In this document: piece after piece, positions 22,853-30,632 of the stretch
Numbering within the stretch: the first letter of the stretch is position 1
Layout: each line of letters begins with the position of its first letter
DNA from: Mycolicibacterium peregrinum
GTDB taxonomy: Bacteria > Actinomycetota > Actinomycetes > Mycobacteriales > Mycobacteriaceae
Assembly (NCBI RefSeq): GCF_001665625.1
Contig: NZ_LZSY01000187.1
Span: forward strand, 1 to 53,679
DNA: 53,679 nt
Direction: 5' to 3'
The notes under the pieces: model-generated
What the model saw: only the letters and a program-made list of their open reading frames with translations
The model's database searches: none
What the model was told of the DNA's origin: nothing
Program-made: the position numbers and the translations under genes

Positions 22853-23644
22853 TCATCGAGCCAGCGATTCAAACGCATCGGCGGTTGTTCGATCGGCGGG
22901 AAAGAGCAACTCGATGGCCAATTCGGAAATCGTGACTTCGAACGGCATGTCGAAGGTGCCGAACATGCCGAAGAACGACCACTCGCCGCCGTCGGGTGCC
23001 CGGACTCTGACTGGACCGAGATTCTGCGCGAAGTCGGATTCACTTGCCGCACTGTGGTCTTCGTCCGGCATATACGTCTCGAACTCCTCCAGCAGCTGCA
23101 CGAGCTGTCGGTCGGCGCTGACGGCGAGCTGGCGCTGAATGCGATCGCGAAAGTAGGCCATAACGTCGCGGGCATTGATGATCTGCGGAACCAACTCCAG
23201 TGCGACGCGGAGGACGTTGACCGGCGGGTTCAGCAGGGCAGGGTCGATGGTCGCGATGAGTGGCTGTATGGCGGCGTTTGCGGCGACGAGGTTCCAATTG
23301 CGGTCGAAGACGACTGCCGGATACGGCTCATGACTTTTCAGGATCCGCTCCAACGCCTCGCGGATCGGGGCGAGTTCAGGTGCGCCGAACGCATGCTCGG
23401 GAAATGCCGGAGCGTGCCCCGCGGCAAGCAGCAGCTGGTTGCGTTCGCGGAACGGTAGTTCGAGCCGTTCTCCAAGCCGCAGCAGCATGTCTCGCCCGGG
23501 TTTGGAGCGGCCGGTCTCGACGAAGCTCAGATGACGCGCCGACACGCCCGCGTCGAGTGCCAGCTCCAGCTGGGTCAGTCGACGCCGTTGCCGCCATTCC
23601 CGCAGCAGCGGCCCGACCTGAGGAGTGAGGCTGGTGATCGCCAT
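22853..23644 (-). CDS. XRE-family transcriptional regulator with MmyB-like ligand domain
   Basis: 263 residues from ATG 23644. N-terminal helix-turn-helix (about 10-65): LLREWRQRRRLTQLELALDAGVSARHLSFVETGRSKPG (read in parts). The C-terminal MmyB-like PAS domain includes YPAVVFDRNWNLVAANAAI and VNVLRVALE. In actinobacteria these regulators bind fatty acids or similar ligands and often control a short-chain dehydrogenase or their own gene. A perfect 16-bp palindrome lies 37-52 bases upstream and is probably its operator. Divergent from the membrane protein gene at 23752. Confidence 0.88.
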   Translation of the reverse strand: MAITSLTPQVGPLLREWRQRRRLTQLELALDAGVSARHLSFVETGRSKPGRDMLLRLGERLELPFRERNQLLLAAGHAPAFPEHAFGAPELAPIREALERILKSHEPYPAVVFDRNWNLVAANAAIQPLIATIDPALLNPPVNVLRVALELVPQIINARDVMAYFRDRIQRQLAVSADRQLVQLLEEFETYMPDEDHSAASESDFAQNLGPVRVRAPDGGEWSFFGMFGTFDMPFEVTISELAIELLFPADRTTADAFESLAR

Positions 23645-23680
23645 TCGCACCGACTGTAGCCGGATGAGGTGCGCTACTCC

Positions 23681-23696
23681 ATTACCTCCAGGTAAT
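23681..23696. promoter_or_regulatory. Palindromic operator, probably for the XRE regulator
   Basis: attacctccaggtaat has perfect 7-bp arms (ATTACCT/AGGTAAT) with a two-base centre. It is in the 107-bp gap between two divergent genes, 36 bases before the regulator start and 55 before the membrane-protein start, a good place for autoregulation and control of the neighbour. Confidence 0.65.
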
Positions 23697-23751
23697 CGAC
23701 AGCACGACCTCTGACCTCGACGATCACTGGAATGACTGTTGGGAGGACGAA

Positions 23752-24210
23752 ATGACCAATTTGCTCCGACGGCTGGTCTGCGGCGCTGCCGGCGCCTTGA
23801 TGGTCGTCGCATTGTTGTTGCCGTGGACCCAGGTTCAGGACGCCGATCGCATCGCGTGGGGGTTGTGGAAGCTCACTTTTCCGCTCTGCGTGGCCTTGGC
23901 CGCGTGCGCGTTGACCACCGCGATCACCGGCGGACGGATCGGCCTGAACAGGCCGGATGTCTCGATCATCGGCGCGACTGACGGTCTTGGGGTTATCACC
24001 ACACTGACGTTGGCCTGGCTGCTGTTTGGTGACTTCCCGGCTCACGCCGGCCGGCAGCCGGCTCTCGTCCTGGAGTTGGTGTCGGCGGCCGCAGCCGCCT
24101 TGGCCGCCGCTGACTACGGCCCGCTGCGGGGAGCGCCTCTGTTTCCGCGAATGGTCGAGGAGCGCGGCAGTGATCACCGCTCCAGCAGACCTTCTGTATC
24201 TCGTCGATGA
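23752..24210 (+). CDS. Small integral membrane protein
   Basis: 152 residues. ATG 23752 follows a strong GGGAGGA ribosome binding site. Four hydrophobic segments (about 10-24, 42-60, 75-92, 103-118) and a basic cytoplasmic end rich in Arg/Ser. No conserved domain recognised. It is divergent from the XRE regulator and shares the palindromic operator region, so it is a candidate target of that regulator. Confidence 0.7.
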   Translation: MTNLLRRLVCGAAGALMVVALLLPWTQVQDADRIAWGLWKLTFPLCVALAACALTTAITGGRIGLNRPDVSIIGATDGLGVITTLTLAWLLFGDFPAHAGRQPALVLELVSAAAAALAAADYGPLRGAPLFPRMVEERGSDHRSSRPSVSRR

Positions 24211-24245
24211 CGGCGTACCTGCATCTCCGTCAGCTGTGTGGGGAG

Positions 24246-24731
24246 TCAGTGAACCAGATCACCCGAACCGTCGAGCGCTTCCCGAAGCCCCCGGGTCGCG
24301 AGCTCGTCGGCCAACTCGTTGTCGGCGATCCCTGAGTGCCCCTTCACCCAGAACCACTCGACCTGGTGCTGGGCGCACGCTGCCTGCAGTCGCTGCCAGA
24401 GGTCGACGTTCTTCACCGGCTGCTTGGCTGCGGTCAGCCAGCCATTCCGTTGCCAGCCGAGCACCCACTTGGTGATGCCGTTGCGGACATAGGTGCTGTC
24501 GGTGTGCAGATGCACCACCACGGGCCTCGTGAGCGCCTCGAGCCCCATGATGGGAGCCATCAGCTCCATCCGGTTGTTGCTGGTGGTTCCGGGCTCCCCG
24601 CCGTACATTTCGCGAACGTGCTCGCGGTGGCGCAGCACTGCACCCCAGCCGCCGGGGCCCGGGTTCGGCCGGCACCCGCCGTCGGTGTGGACGACAACGA
24701 CGTTGTCACTCATCTGTCCGGCGTCGGTCAT
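24246..24731 (-). CDS. rnhA: Ribonuclease HI
   Basis: 161 residues. Catalytic acidic residues Asp17 (VHTDGGC), Glu56 (NNRMELMA), Asp78 (LHTDSTY) and Asp137 (GIADNELAD), with His132 in WVKGHSG; the basic protrusion KWVLGWQRNGWLTAAKQPVKN is present, as in the E. coli enzyme. It removes the RNA strand of RNA-DNA hybrids. M. tuberculosis relies on a two-domain RnhC; a stand-alone RnhA is typical of fast growers. The start ATG 24731 is preceded by TATCCT and six bases, so a leaderless transcript is likely; ATG 24713 is the alternative. Confidence 0.94.
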   Translation of the reverse strand: MTDAGQMSDNVVVVHTDGGCRPNPGPGGWGAVLRHREHVREMYGGEPGTTSNNRMELMAPIMGLEALTRPVVVHLHTDSTYVRNGITKWVLGWQRNGWLTAAKQPVKNVDLWQRLQAACAQHQVEWFWVKGHSGIADNELADELATRGLREALDGSGDLVH

Positions 24732-24779
24732 GCGCTGAGGATAGGTAACCGCGTCGGGCGACCGGCGCCCCGACACACG

Positions 24780-25430
24780 TCAAGCCGGCAGAGTCGTCGA
24801 GATCACCGCCGTGTGCACGGATATGTCGAGGTCGCGGTGCCGCAGCGTGGCGATCCGGCGTCCGGGCTGGACTGCGTCCTTGACGGGCCCGATGCGGTCG
24901 CCGAAGAACGCCGCCGTCGCGTCGATGTCGGCCACGGTGTACGTGATTCCCCACAACGTCGAGGGGCCGTCAGACGCGGTCTCCGGTGAACCGACGACCT
25001 CCACGATCACCTCGCCGAGTCGGAAGAAGACCTGGCGCATGGGCCGCCCACCGAGCTCGGTGTCCCGCTCGCGGCGCGGTTGTTCGCCGATGGCTGCCAT
25101 CGAGGCGACCGTCCGGTCCAGGTCGGGGGACAGCAACACGATGTGGTCGATCGCGGCGACACCGTTCGCGTGAGTGGCGGAATCAGCGGTGGCGGTCATC
25201 GACCGCGCCGTCGGGATGCCGTCGAGGTCTTCGAAGGTGCCGTCGGCCGGGAGGCCGCGCAACGACCACCCGACAATGCCGGCGCCGCGGTCACGCCCGA
25301 CCAGTCGGATGCGCACCCCGCCGACCCGGCAGACCGGGCCGGCGTCTCCGCCGGGATCGACACGGAATCCCGCCTGCGTCCAGGCATCCGGCGAGTCAGC
25401 GACTTCGAGTTCGTCGACGGTGACGGTCAT
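24780..25430 (-). CDS. VOC (glyoxalase/dioxygenase) superfamily protein
   Basis: 216 residues from ATG 25430. The C-terminal two thirds carry a VOC pattern: AAIDHIVLLSPDLDRTVASMAAIG, RQVFFRLGEVIVEVVG, LWGITYTVADIDATAAFFG and HRDLDISVHTAV. The N-terminal part (1-75) is less clear. Metal ligands His and Glu (IDHIV, VIVEVVG) are present. Substrate unknown. It lies 26 bp after the acyl-CoA dehydrogenase gene on the same strand and is probably cotranscribed with it. Confidence 0.8.
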   Translation of the reverse strand: MTVTVDELEVADSPDAWTQAGFRVDPGGDAGPVCRVGGVRIRLVGRDRGAGIVGWSLRGLPADGTFEDLDGIPTARSMTATADSATHANGVAAIDHIVLLSPDLDRTVASMAAIGEQPRRERDTELGGRPMRQVFFRLGEVIVEVVGSPETASDGPSTLWGITYTVADIDATAAFFGDRIGPVKDAVQPGRRIATLRHRDLDISVHTAVISTTLPA

Positions 25431-25456
25431 GGACGTCGAATCTATCCGGCGTGCGG

Positions 25457-26851
25457 TTACTTGCGTGGCGGGCGTAGGGCTTTCATCGCCAGGCGCATGA
25501 CGGGCTCCGGTAGGTGGTCCTTCGCAGACAGTGCGGCGCCGGCCGCTCGGGTCCGCAGCGGTGTGCCGCGTCCGAACCACCGGTTCAACGGCCCGCCGGA
25601 CGGCTCCAGGTCGACATGCAGTGGCGGCTTGCCGTCGGCCGCGCCGAGAGCGTGCGCGATGACGATGCGCTGGATCTCGCTGGTGCCCTCGAAGATCGTG
25701 TACAGCTTGGCATCCCGGTACCACTTCTCGACGGGATGATCCGTGACGTAGCCCCAGCCGCCCATCGTCTGGATGGCCTGCTCGGTGGTGCGGACTGCCA
25801 CCTCGCTGGCGGCCAGCTTCGACATCGAGCCCTCGCCGCGGTCGAACCGCACCCCGGTCGCGGCCATCCAGGACGCCCGCCACGTGAGCAACCGGGCGGC
25901 ATCGATCCGGGTGGCCAGGTCGGCGAGTGGAAACGCGATGCCCTGGTTGTCGATGATGGGAGCGCCGAAGGCAACCCGGCGGTTCGCATATTCGGTGACG
26001 TATTCCAGTGCGGCCCTGGCGATTCCGAGGGCCTGTGCAGCCACCATCGGCCGGGTCTGTTCGAAGGTCCCCAGGGTGGCCGACCCGGAATTCTGACCGC
26101 CTGCGACGACTTCGCGGGCTCGGGCCAGTTTGTGCTCGAGTTTGTCCTGACCGCCGAGCAGGTGGTCGGCAGGAACTCGGACACCGTCGAACTTGAGCTC
26201 CGCGGTGTGTGAGGCCCGGCAGCCGAGCTTGTCGAGTTTGCGCACCGTTTCCAGCCCCGGGGTGCCGCCCTCCACGATGAACAACGCTTGCCCCTTGTGG
26301 CCGAGCTCTTTGTCGACGACTGCGTTGACCACGTGCACATTGGCGATGCCGCCGTTGCCGATCCACATCTTGTGGCCGTTGATGATCCAGTCCGCGTCTG
26401 GTCCGGATCCGCTACGGACGGCGTAGGTGCGCAGGTTGCGCACATCGCTGCCGCCCTCGGGTTCGGAGATCGCCAAGGCTGCCAGCTTGAGGTCCCCCGG
26501 GGTGCCGAAGCACTCGGGAGCCCACCGCAACATCTGCTCCGGCGAGGCGGCCTGGCCGATGGCCGACAGTGCCAGGGCCGGCATGACGATGGCCAACCCG
26601 ATCCCTGCGCAGCCCCAGAACAGCTCCTCCATGAACATCGGCAGGGACAGTCCGGTCGGGTCGCCGATCAGGTCGCGATAGAACAGTGGGCTGTAGAAGC
26701 CCTGAGCCGCAGCTTCTTCCAGCACCGGCCACGGAAACTCCTGCCGACGGTCGTAGTCCGCGGCGACCGGACGTACCACCTGTTCGGCGAATTCGTGGGT
26801 GCGTCGGGCCAGGTCATGCTGCGCCGCGGTGGGGGTGATGTCGAATGCCAC
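25457..26851 (-). CDS. Acyl-CoA dehydrogenase
   Basis: 464 residues. Standard order of domains: all-alpha N-terminus, the flavin-binding LAALAISEPEGGSDVRNLRT and WIINGHKMWIGNGG, then the C-terminal helical domain with GIARAALEYVTEYANRRVAFG and the signature AIQTMGGWGYVTDHPVEKWYRDAKLYTIFEGTSEIQRIVI (read in parts), whose Glu in FEGTSE is the expected base. It removes two hydrogens from an acyl-CoA and passes electrons to ETF. The C-terminal about 60 residues (PSGGPLNRWFGRG ... RPPRK) extend beyond the usual end. The acyl chain is not known. Confidence 0.92.
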   Translation of the reverse strand: MAFDITPTAAQHDLARRTHEFAEQVVRPVAADYDRRQEFPWPVLEEAAAQGFYSPLFYRDLIGDPTGLSLPMFMEELFWGCAGIGLAIVMPALALSAIGQAASPEQMLRWAPECFGTPGDLKLAALAISEPEGGSDVRNLRTYAVRSGSGPDADWIINGHKMWIGNGGIANVHVVNAVVDKELGHKGQALFIVEGGTPGLETVRKLDKLGCRASHTAELKFDGVRVPADHLLGGQDKLEHKLARAREVVAGGQNSGSATLGTFEQTRPMVAAQALGIARAALEYVTEYANRRVAFGAPIIDNQGIAFPLADLATRIDAARLLTWRASWMAATGVRFDRGEGSMSKLAASEVAVRTTEQAIQTMGGWGYVTDHPVEKWYRDAKLYTIFEGTSEIQRIVIAHALGAADGKPPLHVDLEPSGGPLNRWFGRGTPLRTRAAGAALSAKDHLPEPVMRLAMKALRPPRK

Positions 26852-26895
26852 GCGGGTGGGATACCCCGCTGTGGATGCCGTCGAACTCGTAGACC

Positions 26896-27222
26896 TCAGT
26901 CGGACGGCTGGCCGGCGTCGGCTATCCGCCGCCGGGCCTCGGCCGGCGAGATGCGCAACCGCCTGGCCAGCACGGCGGCCGGATCGAACCGCGGTGGCGA
27001 CGCGGTGTTGGTGGCGACCATCCGCCCGAGGAGCCTTTGTTGAGCGGTGGCCAGCCGTTTCTCACCGGCGTCGAGCCGACTCAAAACCTCGTGCAGCTCT
27101 GCGCGGGTCAGGGCATGCACCGACAGCGCGTCGATCTCTTTGCAGGCGGCATTCAGATGTTCGAGGGCATCGCCGACGATCGTCCGCTCGATGTCCCTCT
27201 CGGAAACCAGTATCGAACTCAT
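26896..27222 (-). pseudogene. N-terminal fragment of a DUF222 (13E12-type) HNH endonuclease gene
   Basis: 108 residues from ATG 27222. ALEHLNAACKEIDALSVHALTRAELHEVLSRLDAGEKRL, LLGRMVATN and LARRLRISPAEARRRIADA are the start of a DUF222 protein; full-length members have about 400-550 residues and end in an HNH nuclease domain. Here a stop follows right after RRRIADAGQPSD. No downstream remainder was found before the acyl-CoA dehydrogenase at 26851. The reading frame itself is intact, so a short product could still be made, and DUF222-only short proteins do exist. Either a relic of a multi-copy repetitive gene family or a reduced single-domain protein. Confidence 0.6.
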
Positions 27223-27285
27223 GTTCGGTACCGTACGCCGGCGCACCGACAAGTCCGGCGGACGCTCGGACCCGGCCCAAAACAA

Positions 27286-27311
27286 TCGGCCGCACAACAC
27301 TGTGCGGCCGA
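27286..27311 (-). terminator. Intrinsic terminator downstream of the secreted-protein gene at 27392
   Basis: A perfect 11-bp stem (TCGGCCGCACA pairing with TGTGCGGCCGA) with a 4-base loop. On the minus strand it is followed by TTGTTTT. It is 80 bases beyond the stop codon of the 27392-27685 gene and before the DUF222 fragment, so it separates two transcription units. Confidence 0.8.
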
Positions 27312-27391
27312 CTGCGGATATGGAATTATCACCGGATCGATTAATTCCGGTTTGGCGTCACAACAAATGCATGCCCGGTTTTATTCCCGAC

Positions 27392-27685
27392 TCAGCAGGC
27401 GACGTCGACGTATGCCGTCTTTGAAATTACGGTGGTATTGATCGAGCTTCCGCCCCTTGAGTCGTTGGTGGCGATGGTCTGCCCCTGGCGCACGCCGAGC
27501 ACGGTGCAGTTGGCCAGTGGTGCCGCGCCGGTGCGGTTGACGATGACGTGATAGCCGCTGGTCTGGAGGCTTTTCACGGTCTGTTCGGCCGACTGTGCGG
27601 TCGGGGCGGCGGCGGCGACGCCCCCTAGGAATGCTCCCGCGGCCAGCGCGCCCGCGGCTAATGTGGCGATGGTATATGACTTCAT
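27392..27685 (-). CDS. Small secreted protein, CTVxxVRQG family (paralogue of 13131-13454)
   Basis: 97 residues from ATG 27685, preceded by GGAGGG. Signal peptide MKSYTIATLAAGALAAG to a cut near AAA-P. Mature part: EQTVKSLQTSGYHVIVNR, LANCTVLGVRQGQTI, and a terminal YVDVAC. The two Cys match those in the 13131 protein, which shares QT..DL/SL, GY.VI, CTV..VRQG and YVD..C. Function unknown. The surrounding gap 27686-27902 is visibly A+T-richer than the rest of the window and has a tandem aattggg but nothing I can assign. Confidence 0.8.
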   Translation of the reverse strand: MKSYTIATLAAGALAAGAFLGGVAAAAPTAQSAEQTVKSLQTSGYHVIVNRTGAAPLANCTVLGVRQGQTIATNDSRGGSSINTTVISKTAYVDVAC

Positions 27686-27902
27686 TTCCCAACCCTCCGT
27701 TGCAGGCCGCACCGGAAGTCCCACTACTACCGGTTGCTGCCTAATACGTCTAATTGGGAATTGGGTTCGAAAATTCCAGAATTCTCAGCTGGATATTGGA
27801 TATTTCTCAGGATCGGGGCGGGATGCTCGACCGGGTCGCTGTGTCGGATCTCCGACTGCGAAGAACTGCTCAGGTGGGCCCGACCTGTGCCATCGTTGAA
27901 GG

Positions 27903-28307
27903 ATGAGTAGTGACGGGTACAGCGTCGACGACGACGACCAGTTGACTCAGGAGGACACCCTGATCGACCGGGGTGTGGACGATCTGCTCGACGAGGGTTA
28001 CTCCCCGCCGGACCGTTGGCGGGAACCGCGTGGCCACGAGACTCTCGATGAGCTGCTGGCCGAGGAAGAGCCCGATCCCGCGATGCAACTAGACGATTCC
28101 GAGGTTCCCGACGAGCAGGCCGGCGACGACGAGGTCGGGGATCGGCGGTCCGGCCGGCTGGTCGCCCCTGATGCCGGCTTCGGCGAGGACGACGAGGCGG
28201 AGTTGCTCGGGACTGAGGTCGGCATCGATGGTGGCGCGGCCTCTGCCGAAGAAGCCGCGGTTCACATCATCCCTCCGTCATCATCGGGTAGCGGTCCGTT
28301 GTTGTAA
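27903..28307 (+). CDS. DUF5709 acidic protein
   Basis: 134 residues. Very acidic and probably extended: DDDDQLTQEDTLIDRGVDDLLDEGYSPPDRW is the DUF5709 signature, followed by RGHETLDELLAEEEPD and DRRSGRLVAPD. The end (AEEAAVHIIPP) is also typical. No enzymatic motif; function unknown, widespread in actinobacteria. It has no strong ribosome binding site. Its last 27 bases overlap the end of the convergent MFS gene. Confidence 0.85.
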   Translation: MSSDGYSVDDDDQLTQEDTLIDRGVDDLLDEGYSPPDRWREPRGHETLDELLAEEEPDPAMQLDDSEVPDEQAGDDEVGDRRSGRLVAPDAGFGEDDEAELLGTEVGIDGGAASAEEAAVHIIPPSSSGSGPLL

Positions 28308-29492
28308 CGCCACCGACACGGTGAACACCAGCAGGCCGCCGACGGCCAGCGCCGCGCCTGCGGCCGCGGGAGCGGTGTAACCGAAACCGGCCGCGATCAC
28401 CAGGCCGCCCACCCACGCGCCGGTGGCATTGCCGACGTTCAGCGCGGAGTGGTTGAGTGCGGCGGCCAGTGCCTGGGCATCGTGGGCGACGTCCATCAGC
28501 CGGGTCTGCAGGGCGGGGCCGACGGCGGAGCCGGCCACCCCGACACCGAACAACAGCGGCAACGCGGTCCACGGGCTGTGCGACCCGAGCGAGAACGCGG
28601 CCAGCAATACCGCCAGTGAGCCCAGCGCCAGGTACAGCGCACGGACCACCGAGATGTCGGCCAGTCGGCCGCCGATCAGGTTTCCGACCACCATGCCGAG
28701 GCCGAACACCATGAGCGCCACGGGAACCAGCGACCGCGGCAGTCCGGTCACGTCGGTCATCGTGGTGCTGATGTAGGTGTAGACCGCGAACATGCCGCCG
28801 AAGCCGATCATGCCGACGAGCACCGCCAGCCACACCTGGGGTCGGCGCAGCGCTCCGAGTTCGGTCAGCGGACTGGTGACGTGCATGGCCCGGAGCTGCT
28901 CGGGCAGCCAAGCCCACTGGGCGGCCAGCGTGACCAGCCCGACTCCGACCACCAGACCGAACGCGCTGCGCCAGCCCAGGGCCTGGCCGAGCCAGGAGGC
29001 CAAGGGCACGCCCAGCACCGTCGCGACGGTCAGCCCGCACAGCACATAGGCCACGGCCTTGGCCCGGTTCTGCGGACCCATCAGATGCGCGGCGGCCAGC
29101 GCGGCGATCCCGAAGAACGCGCCGTGCGGCAGACCGGTCACGAACCGGGCGGTGACCAAGGTCGCGTACGTCGGGGCCAGCATGCTGGCCACGTTGCCGA
29201 GGGTGAAGACGGCCATCAGGGTGAGCAGCAGCGCCTTGCGCGGCCACCGTGCGGTGAGCGCGGCGATGACGGGCGCGCCGACGACCACGCCCAACGCGTA
29301 GGCGGAGATGACGTGGCCCGCGGTGGGCTCGGTGATGCCGAAGCCCGTCGCGATATCGGGTAGGAGGCCCATCGCGACGAATTCGGTGGTGCCGATCCCG
29401 AAGCCGCCGAGGGCCAGGGCGAACACTGCGAGCATGCGCACCGTGGGGTCGGGAGCGACGATGGAGCGCGCACGTTCGAGAGAGGTCGTCAT
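28281..29492 (-). CDS. MFS transporter, DHA1 type (AraJ/Cmx-like)
   Basis: 403 residues with twelve predicted membrane helices. N-terminal LALGGFGIGTTEFVAMGLLPDIA is the hallmark of the AraJ/chloramphenicol-exporter group; ALTARWPRKALLL is the loop 2-3 motif. Exports a small hydrophobic compound or sugar with proton antiport; the substrate is unknown. A possible operator (AGCGTT ... AACGCT, 18 bases apart) and a 20-bp tandem duplication lie in its 216-bp upstream gap. Confidence 0.88.
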   Translation of the reverse strand: MTTSLERARSIVAPDPTVRMLAVFALALGGFGIGTTEFVAMGLLPDIATGFGITEPTAGHVISAYALGVVVGAPVIAALTARWPRKALLLTLMAVFTLGNVASMLAPTYATLVTARFVTGLPHGAFFGIAALAAAHLMGPQNRAKAVAYVLCGLTVATVLGVPLASWLGQALGWRSAFGLVVGVGLVTLAAQWAWLPEQLRAMHVTSPLTELGALRRPQVWLAVLVGMIGFGGMFAVYTYISTTMTDVTGLPRSLVPVALMVFGLGMVVGNLIGGRLADISVVRALYLALGSLAVLLAAFSLGSHSPWTALPLLFGVGVAGSAVGPALQTRLMDVAHDAQALAAALNHSALNVGNATGAWVGGLVIAAGFGYTAPAAAGAALAVGGLLVFTVSVALQQRTATR

Positions 29493-29608
29493 TCGCAGGC
29501 TTTCCGAGTCTTCTGAGTTTTTTCCGGTGGTGGCCGGACTGAGCTCTCGGACAGCGTTGGCCAGAACGGCGGGTGCAACGCTAACGGCGCGCCCGCTGTT
29601 CCCTCAAC

Positions 29609-29648
29609 CTGTTCTCTCGACCCGCGTCCTGTTCTCTCGACCCGCGTC
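29609..29648. repeat. Exact 20-bp tandem duplication
   Basis: ctgttctctcgacccgcgtc occurs at 29609-29628 and again immediately at 29629-29648. It lies between the MFS gene (starting 29492) and the end of the F420-type gene (29709). A recent slippage duplication or a doubled binding site. Confidence 0.85.
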
Positions 29649-29708
29649 AAAAATCTTGACGATCGCCCAAACAACATCCGACCTGCAGAGGCCCGCGGGC
29701 AGCGCAGA

Positions 29709-30572
29709 TCAAACCTTGGCGATGACGTTCTCGGCGAACTTCTCAAGGTGGCGGATCTTGCGGTCCAGTGGCTCGGGGTCGTCGCCCTTGATGTAGGGCA
29801 GGCGGAAGCCCACGATCACGTCGGTGACGCCTTTGTCCTCGAGCCGTTTGATGCCGTCGGGTGTGTACGCGTCCGCCGAGATCACGTGGACCTCAAACGG
29901 TCCGGTCTGACCTTCCTCCGCACGGATCTCCTTGAGTCGTTTCAGGAGGACATCGAGATCGTCGGTGCCGCCGCCGTGCATCCAGCCGTCGTTGCGGGCC
30001 GCCCGGCGCAGCGCCGCCTCGGCGTGCCCGCCGACCAGGATGGACACCGGCTTCGACGGTGCCGGGGTCATCTTGGTCTTGGGGATGTCGTAGAACTCGC
30101 CGTGGTACTCGAAGTAGTCGCCACTGGTCAGTCCCCGGATGATGTCGATGCACTCGTCCATGCGCTTGCCGCGCCGAGCGAACGGCACGCCCATCAACTC
30201 GTAATCCTCGGGCCACGGGCTGGTGCCGACCCCGAGGCCCAGCCGGTTGTCGAACAGCGCGTTCAGTGAGCCGACCTGCTTGGCCACCAGGGCTGGCGGG
30301 CGGATCGGCAGCTTGAGGACGAAGAAGTTGAAATTGAGCGTGGTGGTGGCCGCGCACAAGGCCGAGGCCATCACGAAGGCCTCGATGAACGGCTTGCCGT
30401 CGAGGAACTCCCGGTTGCCGTCGGGGGTGTACGGGTACTTCGAATCGGACTCGAAGGGATAGGCGACGCTGTCGGCAATGGTCATGGCGTGGTAGCCGGC
30501 CGCCTCGGCCGCCTGGGCCAGCGGGATGTAGTAGGTGGGATCGGTCATGGCTTCGGCATAGGTGAACCGCAT
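29709..30572 (-). CDS. LLM-class F420-dependent oxidoreductase (Rv0940c-like), KstR-boxed
   Basis: 287 residues from ATG 30572; GTG 30581 is an alternative. Luciferase-like barrel: MRFTYAEAMTDPTYYIPLAQAAEAAGYHAMTIADS (read in parts), ATTTLNFNFFVLKLPIRPPALVAKQVGSLNALFDNRLGLGVGTSPWPEDY (parts) and VSILVGGHAEAALRRAARNDGWMHGG. By position between ligD and the fpg gene it corresponds to M. tuberculosis Rv0940c. A perfect KstR-type palindrome is 11 bases before the ATG, where binding would block transcription, so a step in sterol or lipid catabolism is likely (inference). Confidence 0.86.
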   Translation of the reverse strand: MRFTYAEAMTDPTYYIPLAQAAEAAGYHAMTIADSVAYPFESDSKYPYTPDGNREFLDGKPFIEAFVMASALCAATTTLNFNFFVLKLPIRPPALVAKQVGSLNALFDNRLGLGVGTSPWPEDYELMGVPFARRGKRMDECIDIIRGLTSGDYFEYHGEFYDIPKTKMTPAPSKPVSILVGGHAEAALRRAARNDGWMHGGGTDDLDVLLKRLKEIRAEEGQTGPFEVHVISADAYTPDGIKRLEDKGVTDVIVGFRLPYIKGDDPEPLDRKIRHLEKFAENVIAKV

Positions 30573-30583
30573 GCCGTACACAC

Positions 30584-30597
30584 TAGAACGTGTTCTA
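30584..30597. promoter_or_regulatory. KstR-type operator, perfect palindrome
   Basis: tagaacgtgttcta matches TnnAACnnGTTnnA, and the symmetry continues to 18 bases (actagaacgtgttctagt, 30582-30599) apart from the central pair. It lies 11 bases before the ATG of the F420-type oxidoreductase and 35 bases before the divergent MFS gene, so both may be under KstR. Confidence 0.8.
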
Positions 30598-30632
30598 GTT
30601 TTGTGCGGCCGATCGGCAGGCATGATGACCTG

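Noticed and set aside
20533..23175. Very long open frame on the minus strand opposite ligD
   Set aside because: It lies antisense to a full-length LigD with all catalytic motifs; long antisense frames are common in DNA of this G+C content. Its translation has no recognisable domain.
25431..26366. Upstream extension of the VOC gene
   Set aside because: The open frame continues inside the acyl-CoA dehydrogenase gene, but that part is an out-of-frame reading of a real gene with no VOC similarity.
27686..27902. Possible small gene or RNA in the A+T-rich gap
   Set aside because: Only short frames and a tandem 7-mer were seen; no ribosome binding site, hairpin or known RNA motif could be supported.
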